DNA from: Argopecten irradians
Lineage: Eukaryota > Mollusca > Bivalvia > Pectinida > Pectinidae
NCBI RefSeq assembly: GCF_041381155.1
Contig: NC_091136.1
Coordinates: 46,428,284 to 46,492,283, forward strand
Direction: 5' to 3'
DNA: 64,000 nucleotides
Shown here: piece after piece, positions 25,201-34,510 of the stretch
Layout: each line of letters starts with the position of its first letter
Numbering within the stretch: the first letter of the stretch is position 1
Translations under genes and position numbers: made by a program
Notes under the pieces: model-generated
Seen by the model: only the letters and a program-made list of their open reading frames with translations
Told to the model about the DNA's origin: nothing
Database searches by the model: none

Positions 25201-28200
25201 CCCTTTTTGGCCCCGCCCCTCCTGCCTCTGGGGGACCAGAGCCAAAATTTATACAAGTTCTGTTCCCCTTCCCCCAAGGATGTTTGTGGCCAAATTTTGT
25301 TACATTCCATTCAGAACTCTATGACTAGTAGCAATTTATAGGATTTACCTCTATTTCCCCTATTGGGCCCCACCCCTCCTGCCCCCGGGGGGTCAGAGCC
25401 AAAATTTATACATGTTCTGTTCCCCCTCCCCCAAGAATGTTTGTGGCCAAATTTGGTTACAATCCATGCAGAACTCTATGACTAGTAGCGATTTAAAGGA
25501 AATGTTGACGGACGGACAGACGGACGGACGACAGACGACGGATGACGGACGCCGCGCCATGACATAAGCTCACCGGCCCTTCGGGCCAGATGAGCTAAAA
25601 ATAGATGTGTTATGGTCATAATATGGGGATTTGCTACAGCTATAAACATGTATTATACATGTAGACATACATATTTATATGGTAATTAATGCCATGATTT
25701 AGATTAACTAACTACATGAAAAACATTTTGAAATAAAGCAAAGAACATTATTTATAAAAACAGCTGAATATATCAAGTATGAAAAACAATAAGATGAAGA
25801 TATGTTATTTTAAATCACGCTGATCCTACCAGAACTATATATGTCTTTAATGGTATTAATGACAGAGCTAGATGTTGACAGACAATTGCAACTATTCCTG
25901 AGAAACCGTCATTCACAAAAAAAATATTTTGTACATGAAGGTATAATTATATATATACCTATGTGTCGGTAATAGACTGCAAGTTTTAATTTTAATTTGT
26001 GTTGAACTTTCAGAACACTAAATGCTCCAAATGTTATGATATGATTAGAAAACATGTTACCATTCTACCAACATATATAAATAATACCGGGTATATTAAA
26101 TCCACTATATAACAGAATTATGATGTTTACGTAGATTTACCTGTATCTTTGTAAAAAATGACATCATAAACCATTGTTACTTAATAAATGTTTATATATA
26201 CAATGAAATAATTATGGAATACATGTATCCTGTTATAATATTATAGGCATAAAATCTTGAGATGAATGTCACATATCATGGGTAAATACATATGCATACT
26301 ATGTACTTGCATTGAAATGCATTCATATCATTTTCACACATATTTGCCTGAAAATCTAGAAAAGGATGTATCCTAATAATCAGGGGTTTCAATTTCTTTC
26401 AGGAGAGGCAGAACAATTGCAATTTCAGGGGGTACGTAACTTTTCTATACTATCTGTTTGCTATCTAAAGTAATTCAGACTAAATCAGGCGGTACCACAG
26501 CCAGGTTTAACTGCAGGTAAAAAGTACCGAGTACCACCTGATATTGAAACCCCTGAATAATGATGAATGTTAATTATAAACATTATATGCAATAATGATC
26601 TTTCAGTCTATTGACAATTTTTAACTGAACACATCTGGTAGATATTAGTTCATTAAATGACTTTTTCTTATATATTGGTTGGTTGTAATTTTACTACATA
26701 ACAGTAAAACCCTATAGCTCGAACAGCAGGGGACCAGATCAATAGTTTGAGGAATACAGGGTATTCCACTCATCCGAGGTTGGACAAATAAAATTTTCTG
26801 AAAACAAAAGTTTCTTGCACATCTACACTATCATGGTCCCAAATATTGCTGCAGAGTTTCATTAAAATTCATCCATTGATCCATAGGCCTAGTTTTCACT
26901 TAGGAGTTGTCTGGACAAAATTTCTGACAATTAACTTTTTAATTTAAGACAGACGGATCCCCGGACTGACCAGTAAATTCAAGTGACACCTGTGAATGCA
27001 ATGTTGTGACAAGTATGCATAATACTGTACTTGCAATTAAATAAACTAAATTTTGAATTGCATTTTTATTATGAAGATAATAACTAACAAAATCATGAGA
27101 ATGTATGCTAATAATAAAATTAAAGCTTAAAGATATCAATGTTCCACCGCCGACAGAGCACAAAGGATACTCATCATATCAGCAATATTTGGTGTTTAAT
27201 CCTGAATATATATATATATATATATATGTCTAATTAACACAAAACATGATATAAAATAATTCATTTTGCTTTTGGTGCATGTGCAATCAGTACTTATGCC
27301 ATATAGGACATAGTGCCAGGGAATTTTTTTGGGATGCAATTGATTATTTTTTATATTTTTATCTAGAAGTAAAATTAGAAGCTCAAAGTTTTCAATGGTG
27401 GTAATGGTGTAAAGTAAGTAACTTTTGTAACTGAAGAAAAATACTTATTCGTCTGTTACTGTTTTTGATAGAGAACAAAAACTGTTTGTCAGCGGTGGAG
27501 CATCTTTAATTTACTTATTCATGTTTCTTTTTTTATTTCAATCTGGAACAAAAATTAAAAGGGACATGAACCTTAAATAAGTTGTTCTGTATGTTAAATA
27601 TTTTATTACAATGATTGGTTATCTAAAACGACAGGAAAACGTGGGGAATACCTACCCCAAAAATGATAAAAATAGACCGTCATATTCTATTTTTGGAACA
27701 CAAAACGAAAGCTGGCCGAAAGCGAGGTTATAATGAACAGCAAACTTGCTGACATGACAAGGAATATAACTTTTCCACATTTTATCATTATTTTCTAATT
27801 TACAATGGTTGACAAATGAAGTTTAAGCCATTTTTGTTATAAAACAATTTGTATTCAGCATAAGAATGATAGGTCAAAAGTCAAACCAGACTTTTCATTC
27901 GACGGGGCACTGCGAAGGAAGGTTCTTGACAATTATTGCACATATGTACATCACGCAAGTGTAAAGTGGGAAGTCTCTTGCATTTCAGCGATCCATTTGT
28001 ATTTACCTACTTTCCCAATCGCGCACGTTACTGAATTATATTTGATGTACTCGGTTTTCTATCGGAATTCATTTGTGTTACCTTCACCAATGTTTTTGAC
28101 TCACCATTTTGTTAACATTCATTTAATTTGTGCAGTGCATTGTGGGAGGTCACTAAAATTCAACATTACTATTTTCATCACACTCAGTCTACAAAATTTG

Positions 28201-29393
28201 ACCGGGTCGGTTCAAAATACAGAAAAATGGAATTTCCATTATCATTATTTTATTTGACACATTTGCACAATAACTGATATATATTACTTAGCAAGATATC
28301 TGACACGTCTTAAATACATATTTTACTCAAATTTACATGGATTATTTAGGTTCATGTCCCTTTGAAGATGCTCCACCGATGACAGATGGAATTTTCTCTC
28401 TATCAAACACAGGAGCAGACAAATTAGTATTTTTCTTCAGTCATATAATTACAAAAATTCTCATTTTTACACTAATCCCGGTTACCACCATTGAAAAGTT
28501 TGATATTCTTATTTTACTTCAAGATAAAACTATAAAAAATAAATAATTGCCCATATACCTAAAGCAAAATAAATTATTTTATATGTATTTGTGTTAATTA
28601 GACACAAACATGTACATACTATGTACCATGTATTAGAAATTTAAACTTGATTCTCTGTGTAAAAGCTGATTTTTTCAACAGCTTTTCACAAAACATTTGA
28701 TTTTCAAATTGTTAGTTGTAAAGGCAGTTTGAATAAATGATACTAGAAAATAAATGTGTAGTTAAAACAACATAATTACCCATAAAAATAAAAGATAAAT
28801 ATGTAATAAGATATTTTAAAGATGCTCCATCGCCGACAGAGGCTGAGCATAAATGATATTCATCATTTGAACAATAATTGGTGTTTAATCGTGTATATCT
28901 GTCTAATTCACACAAAAACTAACATAAAATAATTAATTTTGCCTTTGGTGCATGCGCAATCAGTACTTCATTCCATATAGGATATAGTGCCACGGAATTT
29001 TTTCGGGATGCAATTAATTATTTTTCATATTTTTACCTTGAAGTAAAATTAGAAGCTCAAACTTTTCAGTGGTGGTAAAGGTGTAAAGTACGTAACTTTT
29101 GTAACCGAAGAAAAATACTAAATCGTCTGCTCCTTTTTTTGATAGTGAAAAATACCATTTGTCAGCAGTGGAGCATCTTTAACATATACAATCATATCAA
29201 AGAACCTTACTGTAGATAAACTGTACATTGAAAAGATTTTACACTGATATCATTCACATACCTTATCCCTCTTTGATTTAGAATCTTTGCTCCCATCAAG
29301 TTTCAAGAAGAAGAAAGGAACAATGATGAGAGCAATCAGAGTTACAATGCCAAGCTTGACGATAGCTCCTCTTCTGTATCTTAGCACTCTCAT
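10098..29393 (-). CDS. GALNT7: GALNT7-type polypeptide N-acetylgalactosaminyltransferase, complete 12-exon gene
   Basis: The product is a Golgi enzyme that transfers GalNAc from UDP-GalNAc to Ser/Thr of mucin-type substrates; vertebrate GALNT7 prefers already glycosylated peptides. Joining 12 GT-AG exons gives an open 1,890-nt frame (629 aa; human GALNT7 is about 657). In order it has a short cytosolic tail, one membrane segment (about residues 11-31), a stem, a GT-A domain with the metal-binding DAH (276-278) and His412 in VGHVYR, the Gal/GalNAc-T motif WGGENFE (384-390), and a ricin-type lectin domain (about 515-629). The segments [33 protein letters not shown] and ECKYW match GALNT7 as I remember it better than other GALNTs. 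The start is the first ATG of exon 1, in a GCC-ATG-A context, directly before a type II signal anchor. Introns carry many repeats; intron 1 is about 8.5 kb. Confidence in the family is very high, in the GALNT7 subtype high. Confidence 0.95.
10358..11263 (+). mobile_element. tandem-repeat element family I, copy 1 (pearl/HINE-like)
   Basis: The element begins AACAAGAGATCCCAGAGGGA and TCTTGGCGCCCACC, then has about five units of roughly 140-145 bp, each containing an AAGATGGC...GGCCATCTTG palindrome. A GACGGACGAC stretch follows and it ends at GATGGTGGGCTAAAA. CGCCCACC at the start is complementary to GGTGGGC at the end. It lies in GALNT7 intron 11. Confidence 0.75.
12199..12324 (-). CDS. GALNT7: GALNT7 exon 11 (lectin beta repeat)
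   Basis: This exon encodes [20 protein letters not shown]... GPWQLDL: a second ricin-type repeat with a degenerate QxW (GPWQ). 42 codons, phase 0, acceptor TTGTAG, donor CTG/GTAGG. Confidence 0.9.
14169..14403. repeat. ~47-bp tandem repeat in GALNT7 intron
   Basis: Five degenerate copies of a unit containing ATAACATTCAGATTATCGTA and CAGGCTGATTTTATATAC. Confidence 0.8.
15416..15779. mobile_element. TTAA-bounded MITE, copy 2
   Basis: Full-length copy, with TTAAAGATGCTCCACCGCTG at the left and CGGCGGTGGAGCATCTTTAA at the right, in the orientation opposite to copy 1. It sits in the intron between GALNT7 exons 10 and 11, near the donor of exon 10. Confidence 0.82.
15968..16069 (-). CDS. GALNT7: GALNT7 exon 10 (lectin alpha repeat)
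   Basis: This exon encodes [20 protein letters not shown] and ends at HHFGGNQ, with the CLD and GNQ residues of the first ricin-type repeat. The frame stays open past the donor CAG/GTACAG, but the next exon (MFRIN) and family length support splicing there. Confidence 0.9.
16347..16568 (-). CDS. GALNT7: GALNT7 exon 9 (end of catalytic domain)
   Basis: This exon encodes [20 protein letters not shown] then [20 protein letters not shown] and [10 protein letters not shown]. This is the part most diagnostic of GALNT7 over other GALNTs. 74 codons, phase 0. Confidence 0.95.
16802..16921 (-). CDS. GALNT7: GALNT7 exon 8 (metal-binding His)
   Basis: This exon encodes [20 protein letters not shown]... 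; His412 in VGHVYR is the third metal ligand in the family. Exactly 40 codons, phase 0 at both ends. Confidence 0.94.
17246..17363 (-). CDS. GALNT7: GALNT7 exon 7 (Gal/GalNAc-T motif)
   Basis: This exon encodes [20 protein letters not shown] and then [12 protein letters not shown], the hallmark Gal/GalNAc-T motif with the catalytic-loop Trp and the Glu/Asn pair. It ends in phase 0 at AAG/GTTTG. Confidence 0.95.
17896..18069 (-). CDS. GALNT7: GALNT7 exon 6 (catalytic domain)
   Basis: This exon encodes [19 protein letters not shown]... to [16 protein letters not shown] is the conserved strand after the catalytic DxH; the [11 protein letters not shown] stretch corresponds to the GAWDW/GFNW region of the family. 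Confidence 0.93.
18417..18624 (-). CDS. GALNT7: GALNT7 exon 5 (DxH motif)
   Basis: This exon encodes [10 protein letters not shown]... through [11 protein letters not shown]. The DAH triad coordinates Mn2+ and UDP-GalNAc. The donor CG/GTATGTG gives phase 2, completed by G of exon 6. Confidence 0.95.
18940..19185. repeat. TTTACAGTA tandem repeats within a ~115-bp duplication
   Basis: Many copies of TATTTACAGTA/AATTTACAGTA. The block starting AAGTTGATCTCTTTTAAGGC is itself repeated once about 115 bases on, so there are two levels of repetition. In GALNT7 intron 4. Confidence 0.8.
19393..19559 (-). CDS. GALNT7: GALNT7 exon 4 (GT-A nucleotide-binding part)
   Basis: This exon encodes [20 protein letters not shown] followed by [15 protein letters not shown] and VVMVDDYSS. 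These are the first strands and the UDP-binding VDD region of the GT-A fold. The acceptor is TGTAG and the donor AAAG/GTATG. Confidence 0.95.
20152..20290 (-). CDS. GALNT7: GALNT7 exon 3 (stem to catalytic domain)
   Basis: This exon encodes EFGFNMV...[10 protein letters not shown], the conserved entry into the GALNT catalytic domain. The donor GTAGGT is fixed by phase: GA joins G of exon 4 to give the Glu of ECKYW. Confidence 0.92.
20497..20740 (-). CDS. GALNT7: GALNT7 exon 2 (stem)
   Basis: This exon encodes about residues 45-125, an acidic low-complexity stem rich in N, D, E and P, ending in [15 protein letters not shown] is also found in the GALNT7 stem. The acceptor is TTTTTTCAG and the donor CCAG/GTAAGC. 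It leaves one base to the next exon. Confidence 0.88.
21224..21262. repeat. 39-bp direct repeat, left copy
   Basis: The sequence starts ATGTATATATATCCTAGGTC and continues through ACTATAGCTACA into an A run. The same 39 bases recur at 23189-23227, bracketing a truncated tandem-repeat element. Confidence 0.85.
21265..23190 (+). mobile_element. tandem-repeat element family II, copy 1 (3' truncated)
   Basis: The left end GGCCCAGAGGGCCTGTATCG then CTCACCTGGTTTGTAATGCC is followed by about 12 units of roughly 157 bp. Each unit contains GCGATTTATAGGATTTACCT, a G/C-rich CCCCTATTGGGCCCCGCCCC block and TTTGGTTACAATCCATGCAG. It stops inside a unit and lacks the GACGG tract and the terminal hairpin seen in copies 2 and 3. 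In GALNT7 intron 1. Confidence 0.85.
23189..23227. repeat. 39-bp direct repeat, right copy
   Basis: Identical by eye to 21224-21262, including ATATCCTAGGTCACTATAGC. Its first bases (ATG) coincide with the end of the interrupted repeat unit. Confidence 0.85.
23522..25602 (+). mobile_element. tandem-repeat element family II, copy 2 (complete)
   Basis: Starts AACAAGAGGCCCAGAGGGCC, contains about 12 units of roughly 157 bp, then a GACGGACGGACAGACGGACG tract, CGCCGCGCCATGACATAAGC, the hairpin GGCCC-TTC-GGGCC and finally TGAGCTAAAA. The CTAA after a 3' hairpin resembles a Helitron-type end. Many minus- and plus-strand open frames here are repeat artefacts. Confidence 0.87.
26381..26555. mobile_element. 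175-bp hAT-like MITE
   Basis: The ends CAGGGGTTTCAAT and ATTGAAACCCCTG are inverted repeats, flanked on both sides by AATAAT. CAGGG ends are typical of hAT-superfamily elements, which make 8-bp target duplications; only six bases match here. Confidence 0.65.
27128..27509. mobile_element. TTAA-bounded MITE, copy 3
   Basis: Right end CAGCGGTGGAGCATCTTTAA is intact; the left end is altered (TTAAAGATATCAATGTTCCACC). An AT dinucleotide run lies inside. In GALNT7 intron 1. Confidence 0.75.
27558..28363. mobile_element. ~805-bp element with AAAGGGACATGAACCT inverted ends
   Basis: The left end AAAGGGACATGAACCTTAAA and the right end TTTAGGTTCATGTCCCTTT are inverted repeats about 22 bp long. No transposase frame is present, so this is a non-autonomous DNA element. 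Its right end abuts MITE copy 4. Confidence 0.7.
28362..28610. mobile_element. TTAA-bounded MITE, copy 4 (truncated)
   Basis: Begins GAAGATGCTCCACCGATGAC and follows the family internal sequence for about 245 bp, then diverges without a second end. Confidence 0.7.
28816..29182. mobile_element. TTAA-bounded MITE, copy 5
   Basis: Full-length copy, TTAAAGATGCTCCATCGCCG to CAGCAGTGGAGCATCTTTAA, about 80 bp downstream (minus strand) of GALNT7 exon 1, inside intron 1. Confidence 0.8.
29262..29393 (-). CDS. GALNT7: GALNT7 exon 1 (signal anchor)
   Basis: This exon encodes residues 1-44. A basic tail (MRVLRYRR) precedes the hydrophobic stretch [20 protein letters not shown], a type II Golgi anchor, and then a charged stem begins. 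The donor reads AAG/GTATG and the phase is 0. Confidence 0.85.
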
Positions 29394-30480
29394 GGCTTTA
29401 GGTAACTCAAGTCAGATCTCTTTTTTATATAAAGAATCCAGGGGATCTTGAATGATGAATGATCAATATATCGCCGACTGAAAATCAGCTTTAGTTGCTG
29501 CAAGTTAAAATGGATGAGTCGATTAACTTTTCAACAAGAAAAAATAGCTGGATCAATCATGAATGATTTTTGAGTTCACGAAGAAAATCCATATCATTGT
29601 TGCTTCTAACTTAACACTATCGAGTGAGGGTTTGGCATGGGTTGGCACGTAACAATAGCCTAACTAGAATGGTGGAAATAGTTTAGAGCCCGAGGAAACC
29701 AAGGATTGTGCATGTATGTCGTTCGGCGAATTGGAAAATAATCTGTCAACGTGGCTGACCTGATCGACTTGTTTCTATCACTGACCAGCAAACCTATGTA
29801 TCGCTATATCCATTCACGAGAATTTTAAAGCTAATTGCAATAGTTCTTAACGGATACATATCATGATTCTGACCTGGAAAAACAATACCTGTCTCAAAGA
29901 AACCGAGAGTCATTCCAGTTTGCTTTCTCTTTTTATCGTCGTTGTCTGCTAACCGGAAGTTGACACTAAAATTGCATTTTTCGTATTGAAGATTTCTTTC
30001 AAGGGAGGTAACGATATAACATTTACCGTATTTAACTCAATAAAGACACCCTATAACTCGACTCGAAATATCCGTTTTGTTCTATTTATTCTTACATATA
30101 GTATTTATTGTTCAGTATCTGTACTAGTGAACAGTATGCCTTTCTCTTTTTACATACAAGTACAATTGTAAGTAAAGTCTCTAATTTGGAAATATTCATG
30201 AAATCAATCATAACGTTACGTATGTACATGTATGTATGCCGCGCCCAGTTTCAAGAACATTCCTTCCTTAACTTAGATTTTTCCTTAGGGAAGCATTACA
30301 ATAGTTACGAAAAAAAAGTTAAGGAGCCTTCCTTAAAATATGTATTGGTTTGGTTACTATAATGTTTTGGATAAACTTAGGTAAATTTAAGATGGAATGT
30401 CTGAATGAGTTTAGTGTAAATATGATTTATTGCCAAAACAAAAGACAAGAAGATCAGACAAAAACAGAGACATAGATAGT
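29394..30480. other. upstream region of GALNT7, no gene seen
   Basis: This interval should contain the 5' UTR and promoter of GALNT7, but no convincing TATA or initiator could be assigned. No coding frame with family motifs. Confidence 0.4.
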
Positions 30481-30481
30481 A

Positions 30482-30580
30482 TATATTGTAGGTAAAAAAA
30501 AAAAACTTATAAGGCAAAAAAAAAATATGTTTAAGGTAAAAAAAAAAAACTTATAAGGCAAAAAAAAAATATGTTTAAGG
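30482..30580. repeat. two-copy A-rich direct repeat
   Basis: A block containing poly(A), ACTTATAAGGC, poly(A) and ATATGTTTAAGG occurs twice in a row. Confidence 0.7.
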
Positions 30581-30770
30581 TTACATTGGCAAAAAAGGGT
30601 CGGTAGGTCGTGAGGATTTTTTAATGTCTTTCACTCAAAAAAAAAATATGGCTGGAACCGGAGTCTGTGATCGAAATTCCGCCTTTTATTTTTTTTTCGT
30701 AGAAAAGTGGGGGAAAAAATTAGGGTCAGGGGGTAAAAAAAATTAGATTCGGTCGGGTAACCCTAAATAT
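30581..30770. repeat. dispersed repeat, TACATTGGCAAAAAA family, copy 1
   Basis: Contains TACATTGGCAAAAAA, GTCGGTAGGTCG, GGAACCGGAGTCTGTGATC and TTTTTTTTCGTAGAAAAGTG. The same ordered blocks recur at 63861-64000, so this is an interspersed repeat of about 190 bp of unknown class. Confidence 0.75.
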
Positions 30771-30933
30771 ATTTTGTTTGGCCTACTATAAACATGTTTA
30801 GCGGAATATTTAATAATATGTTATATCATGATACACTGTAAATAAATAATGCTTATCGATCATCAAAGGGCCCAAATTGACACTCCTCCCTTTTCCCATG
30901 GTGAAAGATCTCGTTTAAATGGGATCCTCATAT

Positions 30934-31674
30934 ATTATAATTACATTTTCGCTTATTATGACGTCATTATCATTTTCACGTCACAATAGCTGTTCAATCC
31001 TTGATTCAAATGGCTGTTCAATCCTTGATGATAACGAATAATTTATTCATTATAGACGCATGCAAAATCCCTCGGGATTTCATCATGAAGTTGTAAACAA
31101 ATGTAAATATAAGCATTGAAAGTCTTTCAGTTGGGATTCATAGCCAATATGAATGCCAAGTGGACAGCGGCAAATTCAATGAAGCGCGCTAATTGAACGT
31201 CTTTCAGTTGACATTCATAGCCAAAATGAATGCCAACTGGACAGTGCTTCATTTAATTTGAATCTGTCCGTATGGCATTCATATTGGCTATGAATGCCAC
31301 CTGAAAGACGTTTAATGCTTAAATGTACAATCTCACAAGGATGTTACAGTCTAGTTGGGGAACGTCTTTCAGTTGGCATTCATAGCCAATATTAATGTCA
31401 ACTGGACAGAGGCAAATTCCTTGAAGTACGCTAGTGTTTACCTCTGTCCAGTTGAGATTCATTTTGGCTATGAATGCCAACTGAAAGATGTTCAATGCTT
31501 ATATTTGCACTTGGTTCCAATTTTATGTTGACATACCAAGGGATTTTGCATCTATAATGAATTAATTATTCGTTATCGGCAAGGATGGAACAACCATTTT
31601 TAAGCCGTTTTCCGTGATTGTTGGCGCGACAATGACGTCACAATGATAATGACGCCATGATAAGCGATTATAGG
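30934..31674. mobile_element. foldback-type element with nested inverted repeats
   Basis: The outer arms are long imperfect inverted repeats: TTCGCTTATTATGACGTCAT ... GATAACGAATAATTTATTCA ... GCAAAATCCCTCGGGATTT on the left, and their complement on the right. The inner part has four or more alternating copies of GTCTTTCAGTTGGCATTCAT and ATGAATGCCAACTGGACAG, which pair with one another. No coding capacity. Confidence 0.78.
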
Positions 31675-31779
31675 TCATAGCCTATATGACTGCCAACTGC
31701 GCTTGGTAATTAAGGTTACATAGTGGGACTGCAGTGAAAATGTAAATATAACTCTATACATCGGATTTATTTTTTGCCC

Positions 31780-31855
31780 AATATATAGGGAAAAGGTAAA
31801 GTAAAATTAAATAAAGCCTTATATGATAGGAGGGTTTGGCGGACTACTAACTGTA
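31780..31855. repeat. partial end related to the 4914 MITE
   Basis: AAAGCCTTATATGATAGGAG followed by GGTTTGGCGGACTA resembles the right end at 5000-5038. Only one end is apparent. Confidence 0.45.
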
Positions 31856-31859
31856 TTCA

Positions 31860-33090
31860 GCCTTATGTATGAAAGACAACCATTTCGATTTGACAAATAA
31901 TTGTTCAATGGAAACCCTATAATCTACATCTAAAATAATTCGTAGTATCAGTTTTTGGATTCGGGCATTATAGATATTGAATATATTTTTTTTTGTATTT
32001 TTCATAAAATTAAACAGTTTAACCTGATTTAATGTATTGATGCACGTGTCTGAGAATAGTTGAATAAACTGTAGTTTTTTCTTCCAAAGTAGATATGATG
32101 TACATACATTTTTAAAGTTTACAATAAAGGTGATGATATAATTGTCGCCTTATCCAAGCCATTCTAAAATCCAACACATTCGTGGATGGAACAAAACACT
32201 AAAAACTGTTCTGTCATATTTAGTGAAAATTGAAATATTATATGTTGAACCAATTAATAAGTAAAGTTTTATTAATACATTTTGTTCCAAGGAACAAATC
32301 GAATTCGGGGTCTTTCCGATGGTTTTTATCAATACAGAATATTCTCTTAATCTTTCTTTAAAAAGTTATAGGGTATACTAGTAAACCACGAATTAAATTA
32401 ATCAATATGTGACCTTCTCATCATTCGAGACAACAGAAGAAAGACACATTAAGCTCTCTATTTACGCAGTGAAACGTTTACTCTTTTACAGTTTATAAAT
32501 TTGAAATCATAATAGATAACAGAGGATATTCCTTGTTTCTTTTCTTTTTCTTTCTTTTTTTTATTTATCTTATTTTTTTTATTTTTATTTTTCAAACAAT
32601 AGATCAATTTTATATTCATCAAATAATCATGAAATATGAATAGATATGAAGTTATCTTCCATGCACATCTTGGTGTCTTCTCACTTAGCCAACATTCTGA
32701 ATTTTGAGGTATACAGGTAAGGTATTTTGTTGGCCAGGTGAGACTAGGTGGGAAAGATAGAACAATAGCAGATAATTACAGGTAAGGTTATAGACTGTTT
32801 CATAAAACTTCCAACTTTTACGGGTTTGTATGTTATGTTAAGAGAAAAAACGCTGGATATTTAAGTATTCATTTTAAAAGTAACTATAAAGTGAGAATAT
32901 AGCTACTATTTTAAAATTATTTCCACCTAAGTTCATCAGCAAGCAGCACTAGAAATGTTTTTCATCACATTTTTCACAGTGCATATTTTAATACATGTAC
33001 AGTTCTTTACTACAAATTAGTAAATGAGATAAAATAAAATAAAAAAAAAACCCATTAAATTCTACATCTTTTGTAGAATAGAGAGAGAGA
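31860..33090. other. non-coding AT-rich interval
   Basis: Includes a T-rich low-complexity run (about 32530-32600) and a GAGAGA run near 33080-33105. No gene seen. Confidence 0.5.
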
Positions 33091-33109
33091 AAGAGAGAGA
33101 GACAGTAAC

Positions 33110-33830
33110 AATTGTTTGTCTTAACCTGACAGCAATTTTCTTCTTTCTGAAGCAAAAGAAATATATTTACCCAAATTATTTAATTCCTTTACATTTTGTG
33201 TATTTAATAATTGAATTTACTTTAACAAGCTAGGATTTCTGACATAATATGGTTTTATAAAATTGAAACTTCATACACCTTACATTTTATAACGAAATGG
33301 AATTCATTTTCAATATCATTACAAAATGAACATATTCTCTGATTCCTAGGTATATTCCTGTATCTTCCCCTCTCTATATGTCGGTTATCATGGACAGATA
33401 ACCGACATTTAGATATGTTTCTCTTAACTTTAATGTCTAGAAAATTAGTTGAATAAGGTTGACAAAAATAATATGTTTGTATGAATTTCCTTTAGATGAA
33501 TCATTTATCAAACGTATACATTCCTGTCTAAAAAAGATCTTCTAATTTGAGTTTAAATCGATTAGAATCAGATTTAAGAAACGATTCCAAATCATATACA
33601 TGTATATGTATATATATATATAGCCCAAACCACAATTGTTTAATTCCAATCTAGACTGAAAAATCCAGCTATGAGTATTTTCTTCGATTTCTAATTTCCC
33701 TGATAATAGATAGAGAAACTCTTCTAAGTTCAATATTTACCATAGCATTAGTAATGTTTTTCTTCACACCAAGTACTCTTTTAAAGAAACTGCTTTGTAC
33801 CTTTTCAATGTCAGGACATCTTTCACTCTG
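33110..33830 (-). mobile_element. LINE 3' fragment (RT C-terminal region), degenerate
   Basis: Minus-strand pieces read SSFFKRVLGVKKNITNAMVN (near 33790-33730), then IPRNQRICSFCNDIENEFHF (near 33350-33290), and GKYIFFASERRKLLS (near 33165-33120). This order, including the CxxC and H of the C-terminal zinc-like motif, is common to LINE ORF2 tails. The frame is broken in several places. A hairpin (TGTCGGTTATC, 33380-33409) lies inside. Confidence 0.7.
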
Positions 33831-33839
33831 CCATTCTTT

Positions 33840-34505
33840 CATTCATCTTTCACTCTGCCATTCTTTCATTCATCAGTTTAATTACAATGTTTGGGGTTTT
33901 TTTTATAGAAAGGGAGGAGGGGAGAAAAGAATGAAATAAAGTAAAGACCAAAGAATTGGGAAGGAAAGTGAGAATGGGGAGGTGAACTAGAATGAAGAGA
34001 TCTATATATTCCTTGTCTGTTGATAACAGTTATATTTCATCGAGTGGAGTAGACACTTCGATATTTTCACCTCACGAGAACAAATATAACTATTATTCAT
34101 CAAGAAACAAGGAATATTCTATTTATTTCATCTTTACGTCTGTATTCTAGGTCTAACCTAGGCCAACTCATACCAGTGCACGTGTTTCAATCAGCCTGTA
34201 TTTCCCCGTTTACTAATTTAGTTCCACATATATGGGGCAAACATTTGAGGAAAACTAACACAAGTTAATCAAATTAATGCACACATTTATGTTCATGCGA
34301 CTAAAATGAAAAATTGATAGTAAAGATGCATGCACGTAATATTATATTTTTGGTTTTATATTTAAAAAAACGTATTCCCACCATAACGATATTTTCACAG
34401 TTAATACTGTGTTCTGATTGCCTTCAAAATGTCTTCCGTGACACCGCCTTACTTTTTGTACCTCTAATACATAGAATCACAACACAAACACTGTACAGTA
34501 GTCCG
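33840..34505. other. non-coding interval
   Basis: A short two-copy repeat (TTTCACTCTGCCATTCTTTC) lies at 33820-33870 and a GA-rich tract at 33905-33990. No gene seen. Confidence 0.45.
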
Positions 34506-34510
34506 AAATG

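Noticed and set aside
26702-26780. Possible Tigger/pogo-type end (CAGTAAAACCCTATAGCTCG)
   Set aside because: Only one end could be seen, and no matching inverted end or TA duplication was found nearby.
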